64,000 nucleotides of DNA from Vagococcus jeotgali (GTDB lineage: Bacteria; Bacillota; Bacilli; Lactobacillales; Vagococcaceae): contig NZ_CP142146.1 of assembly GCF_035918315.1 (NCBI RefSeq), positions 1,054,001 to 1,118,000 on the forward strand, in the 5' to 3' direction. Position 1 is the stretch's first letter. Every line of letters starts with the position of its first letter. Shown here in pieces: positions 38,920-49,588 of this stretch. Both the position numbers and the translations under genes were made by a program. The notes beneath the pieces are model-generated. The model was given only the letters and a program-made list of their open reading frames with translations. It was not told the DNA's origin and ran no database searches.

Positions 38920-39641
38920 ATACGTTTTACCTCGATTGCTTTTCTTGGAAAATCTGTGAAAAAACCAGAAAGATGGTGATTCAAACACCATCTCATATCT
39001 TCTTCTTTATTAACCGTCCAAGGACGTACTTCTTGATTTAACTCACACAACCATTTTTCACGTCGTTTAATCCAGCTAAGCTTTGGATGATATCCTGTTA
39101 TTTCTTTTTCTCTAGACAGATATCTCTGGTCGCTAAGCCAACCATGGGAAATAAAAGCTTTAGCACCATTTAAATGTAGTGCTTCTAAGTTAGCAATTGT
39201 CTTTTTTGAAAAGGATGAAAAAATAACTTTATTTTCAAACTTAGTATCTTCTAGCTCTTTTATAACTAATTTTTCTATTCCTTCATATTGAATTTTATCT
39301 GTCTTAAACTCAATATTCAAAAAGCCATTAAAATCCAACTCTTTTAGTAATGTCAACACCTCTTTAAACAAAGGTATTCTCTCATTTTTATAGTCAGGAG
39401 AAAACCAACTTCCTGCATCAAGAGATTTTATTTCGTGTAACATCATTTGTTCAACATAGCCAACTCCATCAGTCGTTCGGTCTACCTTCTCATCATGAAT
39501 GACAACTACCTGTTTGTCTTTTGTTAACTGAACATCAAGTTCAATCCCATCAACCCCACACTCACTAGCTTCCTTAAAAGCCAAAAGTGTATTTTCAGGT
39601 CTTGTGCCTTTGCTTCCTCTATGAGCTATAATATCAGTCAT
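38889..39641 (-). CDS. Glycerophosphodiester phosphodiesterase
   Basis: A 250-residue GDPD-family enzyme that splits glycerophosphodiesters to glycerol-3-phosphate. Motifs: IAHRGSKGTRPENTLLAF (catalytic His and Arg), GIELDVQLTKD and VVIHDEKVDRTTDG. There is no signal peptide, so it should be cytoplasmic. It precedes miaA with overlap. Confidence 0.92.
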   Translation of the reverse strand: MTDIIAHRGSKGTRPENTLLAFKEASECGVDGIELDVQLTKDKQVVVIHDEKVDRTTDGVGYVEQMMLHEIKSLDAGSWFSPDYKNERIPLFKEVLTLLKELDFNGFLNIEFKTDKIQYEGIEKLVIKELEDTKFENKVIFSSFSKKTIANLEALHLNGAKAFISHGWLSDQRYLSREKEITGYHPKLSWIKRREKWLCELNQEVRPWTVNKEEDMRWCLNHHLSGFFTDFPRKAIEVKRIWKSNKLSSL

Positions 39642-39774
39642 TTATCCACTTCCTTATACAGCTAATTCTAACACTTTTCAGAAATTTTAACACTTTTTAA
39701 CTTAGTTATTACTAGATTTTTATTAATAAATCAGTCATAATGGGATTATAATTAAATATGAGGAAGTGAAACTG

Positions 39775-39942
39775 ATGAACAAATTTACTAAAGGTTTTTT
39801 AGTAGGAACAGCTGTAACAATTTCTGCTCTTGCTGGTGCTGTTCTAGGTGTTAAAAAAACAGTCATCGACCCAATCGAAGAAAAAGAATTAATCGCAGAA
39901 GACAATCGTAAAAAAGCGATGCGTAAAAGTAGAGCTAGATAA
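39775..39942 (+). CDS. DUF3042-family small protein
   Basis: A 55-residue protein starting MNKFTKGFLVGTAVTISALA, with one N-terminal hydrophobic segment followed by a charged helix (PIEEKELIAEDNRKKAMRKS). This is the pattern of the DUF3042 family found widely in Lactobacillales. GAGGAAGTG precedes the ATG. An open frame on the other strand over the same region is a shadow. Confidence 0.85.
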   Translation: MNKFTKGFLVGTAVTISALAGAVLGVKKTVIDPIEEKELIAEDNRKKAMRKSRAR

Positions 39943-39951
39943 TTCATATAA

Positions 39952-39978
39952 AATAAGTCCATTTGGGCTTATTTTTTT
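39952..39978 (+). terminator. Terminator of the DUF3042 gene
   Basis: AATAAGTCC pairs with GGGCTTATT (one G-U) and is followed by seven T. Confidence 0.82.
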
Positions 39979-40131
39979 ACCATAAAATTGGTTTTTCTCA
40001 TCATATTATAAAATAAAACATAATATCTTATTTATGACGTAATGAGTCCGATTACAAAAAATTAGAGGTACTTAAATTTATTTTTTGGTCTGTTTTCTAG
40101 TAATTTTTATACTATAAAAAACTTATTTTTT

Positions 40132-40160
40132 TTGACTAATACTTATTTTACAAGATAAAT
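40132..40160 (+). promoter_or_regulatory. Likely promoter ahead of the small ORF and ATPase pseudogene
   Basis: TTGACT (40132-40137) and ATAAAT (40155-40160), 17 bp apart. The rest of 39980-40187 is AT-rich with no other feature that I can name. Confidence 0.5.
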
Positions 40161-40193
40161 TAGATACTCCAAGTCAAGTTAAGGAGTATGAAA

Positions 40194-40292
40194 ATGACAT
40201 GTGTCTCACTCACTGAACGAAAAATCAGTTTTATTGAAAACAGATTTTCTTGCTTCATTAAATCTTCCATTAGTTACGTTGATTTAATTTAG
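40194..40292 (+). CDS. Possible 32-residue small ORF before the ATPase pseudogene
   Basis: ATG 40194 has AAGGAG seven bases before it and encodes MTCVSLTERKISF...YVDLI (32 residues). Its TAG overlaps the ribosome site of the ATPase gene (TTTAGGAGG). The placement suggests a leader peptide or a small transport-associated peptide. I recognise no family. Confidence 0.4.
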   Translation: MTCVSLTERKISFIENRFSCFIKSSISYVDLI

Positions 40293-40303
40293 GAGGAAGA
40301 AAA

Positions 40304-41812
40304 ATGAACAATCAGAAAAAATCTAATCATAAAGGCTTAACAATAGATGAAGCATAAAAAAACAAGAGCAGTTTGGAAAAAACAGATTAACAGCTGAAAA
40401 AAAGGAATCATTTATACTGAAGATTATACAAATTTTAATAGAACCCATGTTTCTACTTCTTATTATTGCTTCAGTAGTCTATTTTATTTTAGGTGAACCA
40501 ATTGATGGTAGCATTATGCTAATTTTTGTTTTAGTTATCATCACAATAGAGGTCATTCAAGAATGGAAAACAGATCAAACTCTAAATGCACTGAAAGATT
40601 TATCAACCCCCAAAGTAAAAGTACTAAGAGATAATCATATCCAAAACTATATTAAGTGAAGAGTTAGTTCCAGGTGATATGATGTATGTTGAAGAGGGCT
40701 GTAAAGTTCCTGCTGATGGGTTTATCATTAAAGCAAATGACTTACGAATTGATGAATCTTCACTAACCGGAGAAACTCTAGCTGTTTTTAAACAAGTTAA
40801 TAATGAGCTAGATACTGATGATTACTGGCGTAATGATTATTGTTATACAGGTACGCTTGTAACGACTGGAAGTGGGACTATTTTAGTAGATAAAATAGTA
40901 CTTGAAACAGAGTACGGTAAAATTGGATCTCACCTTGCTAAAGCTATAGACACTCCTACCCCGCTTGAAATACAAACTAACAAAATTGTAAAAATCAGCG
41001 CTGTTATTGCAACGATATTATTCATTATGGTCAGCGTCTTTACTTTCTTAAACGAATCACATTTAGAACTTAAAGAATAGAATGATTCAAAGTATTTTAT
41101 CAGGTGTCTCCCTTGCTATGGCTATGATACCAGAAGAATTTCCAGTTGTATTAACTGTATTTTTATCAATGGGGGCATGGCGATTAGCTAAGAAAAAATC
41201 TTTGATTGGAAAATTAACTGCTGTTGAAACCATGGGAGCTGTTTCTGTTCTTTGCGTTGATAAAACAGGCACAGTTACAAAAAATGAAATGACTGTCATC
41301 CAACTAATTTCTTCAACAACCAATGATAGTGAATTAACCGAATTAATGGGATTAGCCTGTGAAACTGATCCATATGATCCTATGGTAATCGCGATGCTAA
41401 ATTATTGTGAACATCATAATATGACTAAAAAACAACTGTTTAGCGGGGAGTTAATCACTGAATATCCTTTTACTGATGAATTAAAAATGATGGGACATGT
41501 TTGGAAAAAACAAGACAATATTACTATATCTATCAAAGGGTCTCCTGAGAGTGTTTTAGGTATTTCAAATCTGTCTAAAGAAGGAAAATCAAAAGTTCTC
41601 AAAGATATTGAATTATTATCAAAACAAGGTTTAAGAGTCATTGCTGTAGGTTCAATGGATGTAGATAATATTGAGAACATCCCTATTGATATTGAATCTT
41701 GCCACCTTAAATTTGTAGGATTAGTTGGCCTAGAAGACCCACCTCGTAAAAATGTTAGAGAACATATTACCCAGTGCCAAAGTGCAGGTATTCGTGTAGT
41801 CATGATAACAAG
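40304..41812 (+). pseudogene. Cation-transporting P-type ATPase, multiply frameshifted and truncated
   Basis: ATG 40304 (AGGAGGAAG ahead) opens a P-type ATPase that needs at least three frame changes: near 40350 (TAA at an A-run), near 40645-40660, and near 41078. Recognisable parts in order: the N-terminal motif QEQFGKNRLTAEKKES, helices M1-M2, the actuator loop DESSLTGETLAV, helix M4 with MIPEEFPVVL, the phosphorylation site CVDKTGTVTKNEM and GSPESVLG in the nucleotide domain. The reading stops at VVMIT, just before the GDN-type hinge, where the sequence jumps to an esterase remnant. The C-terminal half is gone. The metal or ion is unknown. Confidence 0.9.
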
Positions 41813-41851
41813 GGAGTATTGAACCTTTTTGTGACGAAACAGAAATTTATG

Positions 41852-41859
41852 TCCACCGC
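41852..41859. repeat. Left 8-bp target duplication of the IS256-type element
   Basis: TCCACCGC here and again at 43382-43389. Eight to nine bases is normal for the IS256 family. Confidence 0.88.
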
Positions 41860-41873
41860 GAGAGTGTAATATA

Positions 41874-41927
41874 AACCGTGTAAGTAACCTACCATCCTAG
41901 GTAGTGGGTTGCTTCGCGGTTTTTCTT
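41874..41927 (+). terminator. Hairpin terminator inside the left end of the IS
   Basis: A long imperfect stem runs from AACCG (41874-41878) to CGGTT (41917-41921), with inner pairs AACCTACC / GGTAGTGGGTT, followed by TTTTTCTTTTTTT. It would stop outside transcription from reaching the transposase. Confidence 0.72.
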
Positions 41928-41958
41928 TTTTTACAATAGATTAAAGGAGTGGTAAGTC

Positions 41959-43200
41959 ATGACAAAAAAGAAAAAAGATCAAAAATCAGCGAAGTTAGCT
42001 CAATCAATTATTGATGCCTATCAACCAGAATCGGTTGAAGACATGCAAGAAGCCCTAAAAGATGTTTTTGGACCGATGTTTGAAGCAATGCTTCGTGGAG
42101 AATTAGATAATCATTTAGGTTATGAGAATCAGTCAAGACAAGAAAAAGAAACTCAAAACAGACGGAATGGATATGGAAATAAAAAATTAAAAACAAGTTT
42201 TGGTGAATTAGACATTCAGGTTCCTAGAGATAGAGACGCTTCTTTTGAGCCAGAAATTATTCCTAAAAGAAGCAGAGACGTTTCAAGTATTGAAGGAAAA
42301 GTTCTTTCTATGTATGCCAAAGGCATGAGTCAACGAGATATTGCCTCGACAATTGAAGATATTTATGGTTTTACTATTTCTCATGATATGGTGTCGGATA
42401 TCACAGATCAAATATTACCAGAACTTGAGGAATGGCAAATCAGACCTCTGGCCAAATGCTATGCCTTCTTGTTTGTCGATTGTATGTATGTCACTCTAAG
42501 AGAAAATTATGAAGTGAAAGAATGTGCGGTGTATACAATTCTTGGTTATGATTTAAAAGGAAATAAAGAAATTCTAGGTCTTTGGCTAAATCAAACAGAA
42601 TCGAAAAATAGATGGATGCAGATTTTTGATGAGATTAAAGAGCGTGGCGTTGAAGATATTTTGTTTATTTCAATGGATGGTGTATCAGGGCTTGAAAATG
42701 GAGCCAAAGCTATTTTCCCAGGTGTTGTCGTTCAACGTTGTCTGGTCCATTTAGTTAGAAATGCCCTTCGTTATGTGCCAAGTAAAAGTTATAAAGAGGT
42801 TTGTAAGGATATGAAGTCTTTTTACAGTGCCTCCTCTTTAAAAGCGGCTCAAACAGCTTTTGATACCTTTCAAACAAAGTGGGCAGTCTATCCTGGAGCT
42901 ATTGATGTTTGGAAAAGAAATTTCCACCATGTCGAACAATTATTTGATTACGGCTCAGCTATTCGAAAAATAATGTACACGACAAATGCTGTAGAAAGTG
43001 TTCACTCTAGTTTCCGCAAGGTAACTAAAAAAGGAGCTTTCCCTAATGAGAATGCCCTTCTTAAGCTATTATATCTTCGAGTGAAAGAACTTCAAAGTAA
43101 ATGGGAAGGTGGGCATGTTCATAATTGGGCTATGGTGCTTAACCAATTAACGGTCAACGACTCTTTTTCAAAACGTGTCGAAAAATATAATCGTTACTAA
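41959..43200 (+). CDS. IS256-family transposase
   Basis: A 413-residue mutator-type DDE transposase with AAAGGAGTGG before ATG. It has the N-terminal ALKDVFGPMFEAMLRGELDNHLGY, the first Asp in LFVDCMYVTL, the second in ISMDGVSGLE, the conserved C/H motif VVQRCLVHLVRNALRYV and the Glu in TTNAVESVHSSFRKVTK. The frame is intact, so it may be active. Confidence 0.96.
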   Translation: MTKKKKDQKSAKLAQSIIDAYQPESVEDMQEALKDVFGPMFEAMLRGELDNHLGYENQSRQEKETQNRRNGYGNKKLKTSFGELDIQVPRDRDASFEPEIIPKRSRDVSSIEGKVLSMYAKGMSQRDIASTIEDIYGFTISHDMVSDITDQILPELEEWQIRPLAKCYAFLFVDCMYVTLRENYEVKECAVYTILGYDLKGNKEILGLWLNQTESKNRWMQIFDEIKERGVEDILFISMDGVSGLENGAKAIFPGVVVQRCLVHLVRNALRYVPSKSYKEVCKDMKSFYSASSLKAAQTAFDTFQTKWAVYPGAIDVWKRNFHHVEQLFDYGSAIRKIMYTTNAVESVHSSFRKVTKKGAFPNENALLKLLYLRVKELQSKWEGGHVHNWAMVLNQLTVNDSFSKRVEKYNRY

Positions 43201-43222
43201 TCAAAATAAGTGAGACATATAA

Positions 43223-43330
43223 AATTTGACAACGAGTCTCTCGTCCTGCGATTTTTTATCGGGACAAGAGGTTTATTAAAAATACCCTCTTATTCCTAGA
43301 GATTATCACAGGACGACTCATTGTCAAATT
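43223..43330. repeat. Long inverted repeat downstream of the transposase
   Basis: Left arm 43223-43253 and right arm 43305-43330 pair over about 26 bases (AATTTGACAA, then GAGT, CGTCCTG and GAT blocks) with two mismatches and one 4-base gap. The loop is about 50 bases. It may be a terminator, a protective structure, or the trace of another small element. Confidence 0.75.
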
Positions 43331-43381
43331 GAGTTTCTATTTTTATTTTTAAGGAATTTACACACTTAACTTGACAAACCC

Positions 43382-43389
43382 TCCACCGC
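43382..43389. repeat. Right 8-bp target duplication of the IS256-type element
   Basis: TCCACCGC, identical to 41852-41859. Confidence 0.88.
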
Positions 43390-43553
43390 TTAAAAATCGC
43401 TGGCGTACCAGTTCATTTTAAAGTATATGAAGGCTGTTACCATGCGTTTGATCTCATTGATAGCCAAGCAGATATCTCAAAAGAAGCCACTACATTCTTA
43501 AAAGATAGCTATATTTATGCGCTAAACAATTACTTTGCTGAACAACCCAAATA

Positions 43554-43585
43554 AAAACACGACTGGAAATTCCAGTCGTGTTTTT
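43554..43585. terminator. Terminator at the end of the beta-glucoside operon
   Basis: A perfect stem of about 14 bp (AAAACACGACTGGA and complement) has T5 on either strand. It ends the GH1 gene on the minus strand and could also end plus-strand transcription from the esterase remnant. Confidence 0.88.
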
Positions 43586-43591
43586 ATTTTA

Positions 43592-46895
<3,304 letters not shown>

Positions 46896-46934
46896 TTTTC
46901 TTCCTCCAATATGATAATAAAATAATATTACTGA

Positions 46935-46962
46935 AGGTGTAGCCAACTTAATGTAACTATCC
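46935..46962 (-). promoter_or_regulatory. Second RAT-like antiterminator site, before the PTS gene
   Basis: GGATAGTTACATTAAGTTGG then CTACACCT has the same frame (GGATAGTTA...GCTACACCT) as the RAT ahead of the antiterminator gene. The sequence after it has no T-run terminator but could fold so that CCTTC pairs with the GGAGG of the PTS ribosome site. Confidence 0.65.
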
Positions 46963-47017
46963 AAGGATTAATACGTCTATCCTCCTTTATTGTTTAATTT
47001 ATAATATAGGGATTGAT

Positions 47018-47859
47018 TTACACATCAGATGTATAGATCAACCGCTCAATATGAATAATTAAATACAACATCTCGTCTTTTGATAAAGCATATTGATACT
47101 TATCTTGTAATAATTTATCAATTAATGTCACACACTCATAAGAATTAATATATTTATCTTTTAAGATTTCAAATAAATCTCCCTGATTTTGACTATCAGC
47201 TTGTTTATTTTCAAATAATCGTTGGCTAAAGAACTTAAGATGTGTAATAAAACGATAGTAGTAGATAGATTCTTCATCAAAATCTTTTTTAAAATGATAT
47301 TTTATGATTGTAGAAATTTCTTGGATGAGAGTCATGACGCTATATATTTCGTCTGGCTTATCATACATTGTGGCATTTACAAAATAAACTGCAATAAAAC
47401 CTACCTCATCTTCTGGAAGCGATATTTCTGTCTTCTCCTCTATGAGCTCTAAAGCTTTTTTCCCCACTAAATACTCATCAGGGTAGTAACGTTTAATTTC
47501 CCATATATTAGGGTTAATAATGGTCATACCATCCTTCATTCTTTTTAAAACAGTATGGATATGATCACTTAAAGATAGAAGTAAACTATCACTCACATCT
47601 TTATTTAATAATACTTTACCGTACTCAATCACATCATTGGTTATCTCAAAAATTTCTACTGGGATTTCTTCAAGTAATTTGTCAATATTTTTAGAATCTG
47701 CATAATCCTTTGTATGGAATATTTTTTCGATGCGATCAGTTTCTATTTCCATACCGATTTTTTTTGAAAAGCAATTCCCTTTCCAGCTACAACAATCTCT
47801 TTTCCCGATTTATCTTTTGAAAAAACAACATTATTGTTTATGATTTTTTCAATAACCAC
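47018..47859 (-). pseudogene. BglG/LicT antiterminator, frameshifted at an A8 run
   Basis: The gene begins at GTG 47857-47859 (GGAGG eight bases ahead) with the RNA-binding CAT domain VIEKIINNNVVFSKDKSGKEI and GKGIAFQKK. The frame breaks at eight A (47758-47765): one more A would restore FQKKIGMEIETDRIEKIF and give a 280-residue protein of normal length. The rest (two PRDs, 47018-47752) is open and has conserved histidines in LSDHIH, THLKFFSQR and IIHIERL, but the usual His of the GFIALH motif appears as Tyr (GFIAVYFVNA). As it stands, only the PRD part lacking the CAT domain could be made by internal start. Confidence 0.88.
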
Positions 47860-47886
47860 AACTATATCCTCCTTTAAAATAGAAAA

Positions 47887-47942
47887 ACACCTATATATCC
47901 CAAATTTTTTCACAACAAAAAAATTTAGGTATATATAGGTGT
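47887..47942 (-). terminator. Leader terminator of the beta-glucoside operon
   Basis: A long stem (ACACCTATATA with TATATAGGTGT and an inner A/T stem) ending in T5 lies between promoter and antiterminator gene. Its 5' arm overlaps the RAT. Confidence 0.88.
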
Positions 47943-47967
47943 AGCTTGCACGTGCAATAACTATCCT
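47937..47967 (-). promoter_or_regulatory. RAT antiterminator site for BglG/LicT
   Basis: GGATAGTTATTGCACGTGCA followed by AGCTACACCT matches the LicT/BglG RAT plan: an imperfect hairpin of ~30 nt that overlaps the following terminator, so protein binding blocks the terminator. Confidence 0.85.
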
Positions 47968-47973
47968 GAATTA

Positions 47974-48002
47974 ATTGTACAATAACCAAATAAATTTTAC
48001 AA
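47974..48002 (-). promoter_or_regulatory. Promoter of the beta-glucoside operon
   Basis: TTGTAA (47997-48002), a 17-bp spacer and TACAAT (47974-47979). Confidence 0.8.
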
Positions 48003-48011
48003 CTACTTTTT

Positions 48012-48025
48012 TGAAAACGTTTCAT
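48012..48025. promoter_or_regulatory. Near-consensus cre site
   Basis: TGAAAACGTTTCAT differs from the CcpA consensus TGWAARCGYTWNCW at one position and lies about ten bases upstream of the -35 box. Catabolite control of the operon is expected. Confidence 0.6.
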
Positions 48026-48088
48026 TATTTAAACAAATCATTAAATAACTCACAAGCTAATATCAAGGGCAGTTTTCCATACTAATAT

Positions 48089-48539
48089 TCATTTATAAAC
48101 AACTTGAAAGGTTTCGTATACAATTTTAGTATCATTATTAAACACTAAGCCTAGATCTTGATAAATAGGTTGTAAAAAAGCTTGATGAGCTTGTCTCCAA
48201 AATGAAAGAGATAAGTCTCCTTCTTGTTTTGCCTGCTTAGCACTAACATTGCTAAAATCAAGAATCTCTACTGTCTTTGTTTGAATAACACAAATAGGTT
48301 CGCCATGGCTATTTAATATTACAGCATAATCATCAATTTGAGGCAAATCATCACCTTCTATCTCATAAAGAGCTAAACCTGAACTTGTGGCTGTCTTTTT
48401 TACCTCTTAATACTAAATCTGCTAACTTATCAGCTAAGATTGGAGAATTACCAAAATTATAAGCTTCAAAATCTAACTCGTCATGAATTTCATTCTTACG
48501 ACAAAATTCTTGCTAATAATTAAAAATCGGATCACTCAT
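48089..48539 (-). pseudogene. ASCH-domain protein, broken by a stop codon and a frameshift
   Basis: ATG 48537-48539 (AGGAG ahead) opens a frame that has TAG at codon 9 (MSDPIFNY, stop, QEFCRKNE...), then reads LDFEAYNFGNSPILADKLAD to a frameshift near 48399 (AAAAAAG), after which the ASCH core continues: TATSSGLALYEIEGDDLP, DDYAVILNSHGEPICVIQT, and the tail FWRQAHQAFLQPIYQDLG. The length would be ~150 residues, normal for YqfB-like ASCH proteins, which are thought to bind RNA or nucleotides. Confidence 0.85.
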
Positions 48540-48557
48540 TCTTCACAACTCCTAACT

Positions 48558-49085
48558 TCAAATTTTCTGTTTACCATGTCCATCTAACTGATTTAACATG
48601 GCGATAAAATGTTGAAATTCCTCTCCATTATGTATTTCTATTTTCTCCTCTTCTGCAGCATCTATTAAAGTTTGACCCAGACCTAAACTAGTATCTGTTA
48701 AAGCCTCTTCAATCATTACAGGAGATACTTCTTTTAACTCTTTCAATAGAGCTTGAGCATTTTTTATTTTACCTATTTTATCTAAAAATAAAAAATATTG
48801 AGTTAAAACCGGTTCTACATTTTCAAAAAATGTTCTTCCAAAAGCTAATTGAGCTGGAAATAAATCTATTAGCACATATTTAAGTGAGGCCTTTGTCCAC
48901 TCTCTTGGACGCCTAGAATCAAACGTATAATGCCATTCTGTGAACATTTCAATAATAAATTCACTGTCTTCTTGCTCAGATGTCGATAAACTAGTATACC
49001 CCTCATCTTTCTTAAACAAGTTTAGCCAGTCCTCTGTATTATTCATAATATTATCTAATACTTTTACCGAAAATTCTTTAGCCAT
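48558..49085 (-). CDS. Unrecognised protein, paralogue of 51507-52013
   Basis: A 175-residue soluble, acidic, helical protein; no signal peptide or membrane segment. Start MAKEFSVKVLDNIMNNTEDW at 49083-49085, chosen because it aligns with the start of its paralogue. Shared with the paralogue are EMFTEWHY (there EMFTELHY), RRPREWTKAS (there RKPREWTRNS) and VLTQYFLFL...GKIKNAQALL (there GKIKNARVLI). The pattern resembles small hypothetical proteins of Listeria/Enterococcus. I do not know its function. It follows no clear promoter that I could define. Confidence 0.72.
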   Translation of the reverse strand: MAKEFSVKVLDNIMNNTEDWLNLFKKDEGYTSLSTSEQEDSEFIIEMFTEWHYTFDSRRPREWTKASLKYVLIDLFPAQLAFGRTFFENVEPVLTQYFLFLDKIGKIKNAQALLKELKEVSPVMIEEALTDTSLGLGQTLIDAAEEEKIEIHNGEEFQHFIAMLNQLDGHGKQKI

Positions 49086-49104
49086 GTTTTGCACCATCCT
49101 CATA

Positions 49105-49540
49105 TTTTAACCAACACTATTTCTTCATTGAAACATTCCTATTAGTTATTTTTTAGCATCATTGCTTTAAAATCATCTAGTCTAATATTTTCGTGTGGTT
49201 ATCCTTCTACAAAATAAAATTTCTATTTTATTATATCATATTCTATAAAAGTTCGTTCAATAAAAATAACACGTTTGTTTAAATTACACAATACTAGTTA
49301 AATTTTGATGCCATTTTCATCTACAGATTTACTAAAAATATACAATAGATACATAAACTTAATACTGTCCTATTCAACTTATTCATAACTTTATATAAAA
49401 TATATTTTATATAAAAAATAAAAACTTGTTAATTCATCACTTGTCATATCCTTTTACTTATTACTTTGCTTTCCTTTTATTCAAGATTGAATAATTCTTA
49501 AATAGATATAAGGAATAATGGGAGATAAAATTTGGGTGAT
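49105..49540. other. AT-rich intergenic stretch with a possible coding trace
   Basis: About 440 bases with no intact gene. On the minus strand at 49142-49220 a short reading FVEG-stop-PHENIRLDDFKAMMLKNN-stop looks like the eroded end of a protein gene. The rest is AT-rich with no recognised motif. Confidence 0.35.
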
Positions 49541-49544
49541 CAAA

Positions 49545-49573
49545 GAAGAGGGGGCCGTTAAGCCAACCTCTTC
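49545..49573 (-). terminator. Terminator of the 2-hydroxyacid dehydrogenase gene
   Basis: GAAGAGG / CCTCTTC with further GGC/GCC-type inner pairs, followed by TTTG on the minus strand. Confidence 0.65.
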
Positions 49574-49588
49574 TCATAATAACTACTA

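Larger units (their letters stand above)
41860..43381 (+). mobile_element. IS256-family insertion sequence
   Basis: About 1.52 kb between 8-bp duplications. The tips GAGAGTGTAATATAAACCG and GGGTTTGTCAAGTTAAGTG (inward from the right) form imperfect inverted repeats sharing TGT, then GTGTAA further in. It carries one intact transposase gene, a terminator-like hairpin inside the left end, and a long inverted repeat after the transposase. Confidence 0.9.
41813..43554 (+). pseudogene. C-terminal remnant of an alpha/beta-hydrolase esterase, split by an IS
   Basis: Two pieces join in frame once the insertion sequence and one copy of its 8-bp duplication are removed: GSIEPFCDETEIYVHR (to 41859) and LKIAGVPVHFKVYEGCYHAF...FAEQPK (43390-43554). 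Together they read as the last ~70 residues of an HSL-like esterase, with the catalytic aspartate region and the catalytic histidine in GCYHAFD. The N-terminal part is missing, lost in the same rearrangement that joined it to the ATPase pseudogene. Confidence 0.85.

Noticed and set aside
39735-39962. 75-codon open frame on the minus strand
   Set aside because: It is antisense to the DUF3042 gene, which has a good ribosome site, family-like sequence and its own terminator.
46896-46964. Longer PTS protein starting at TTG 46962
   Set aside because: The extension translates the RAT element and has no ribosome site, whereas the ATG at 46893-46895 has GGAGG.
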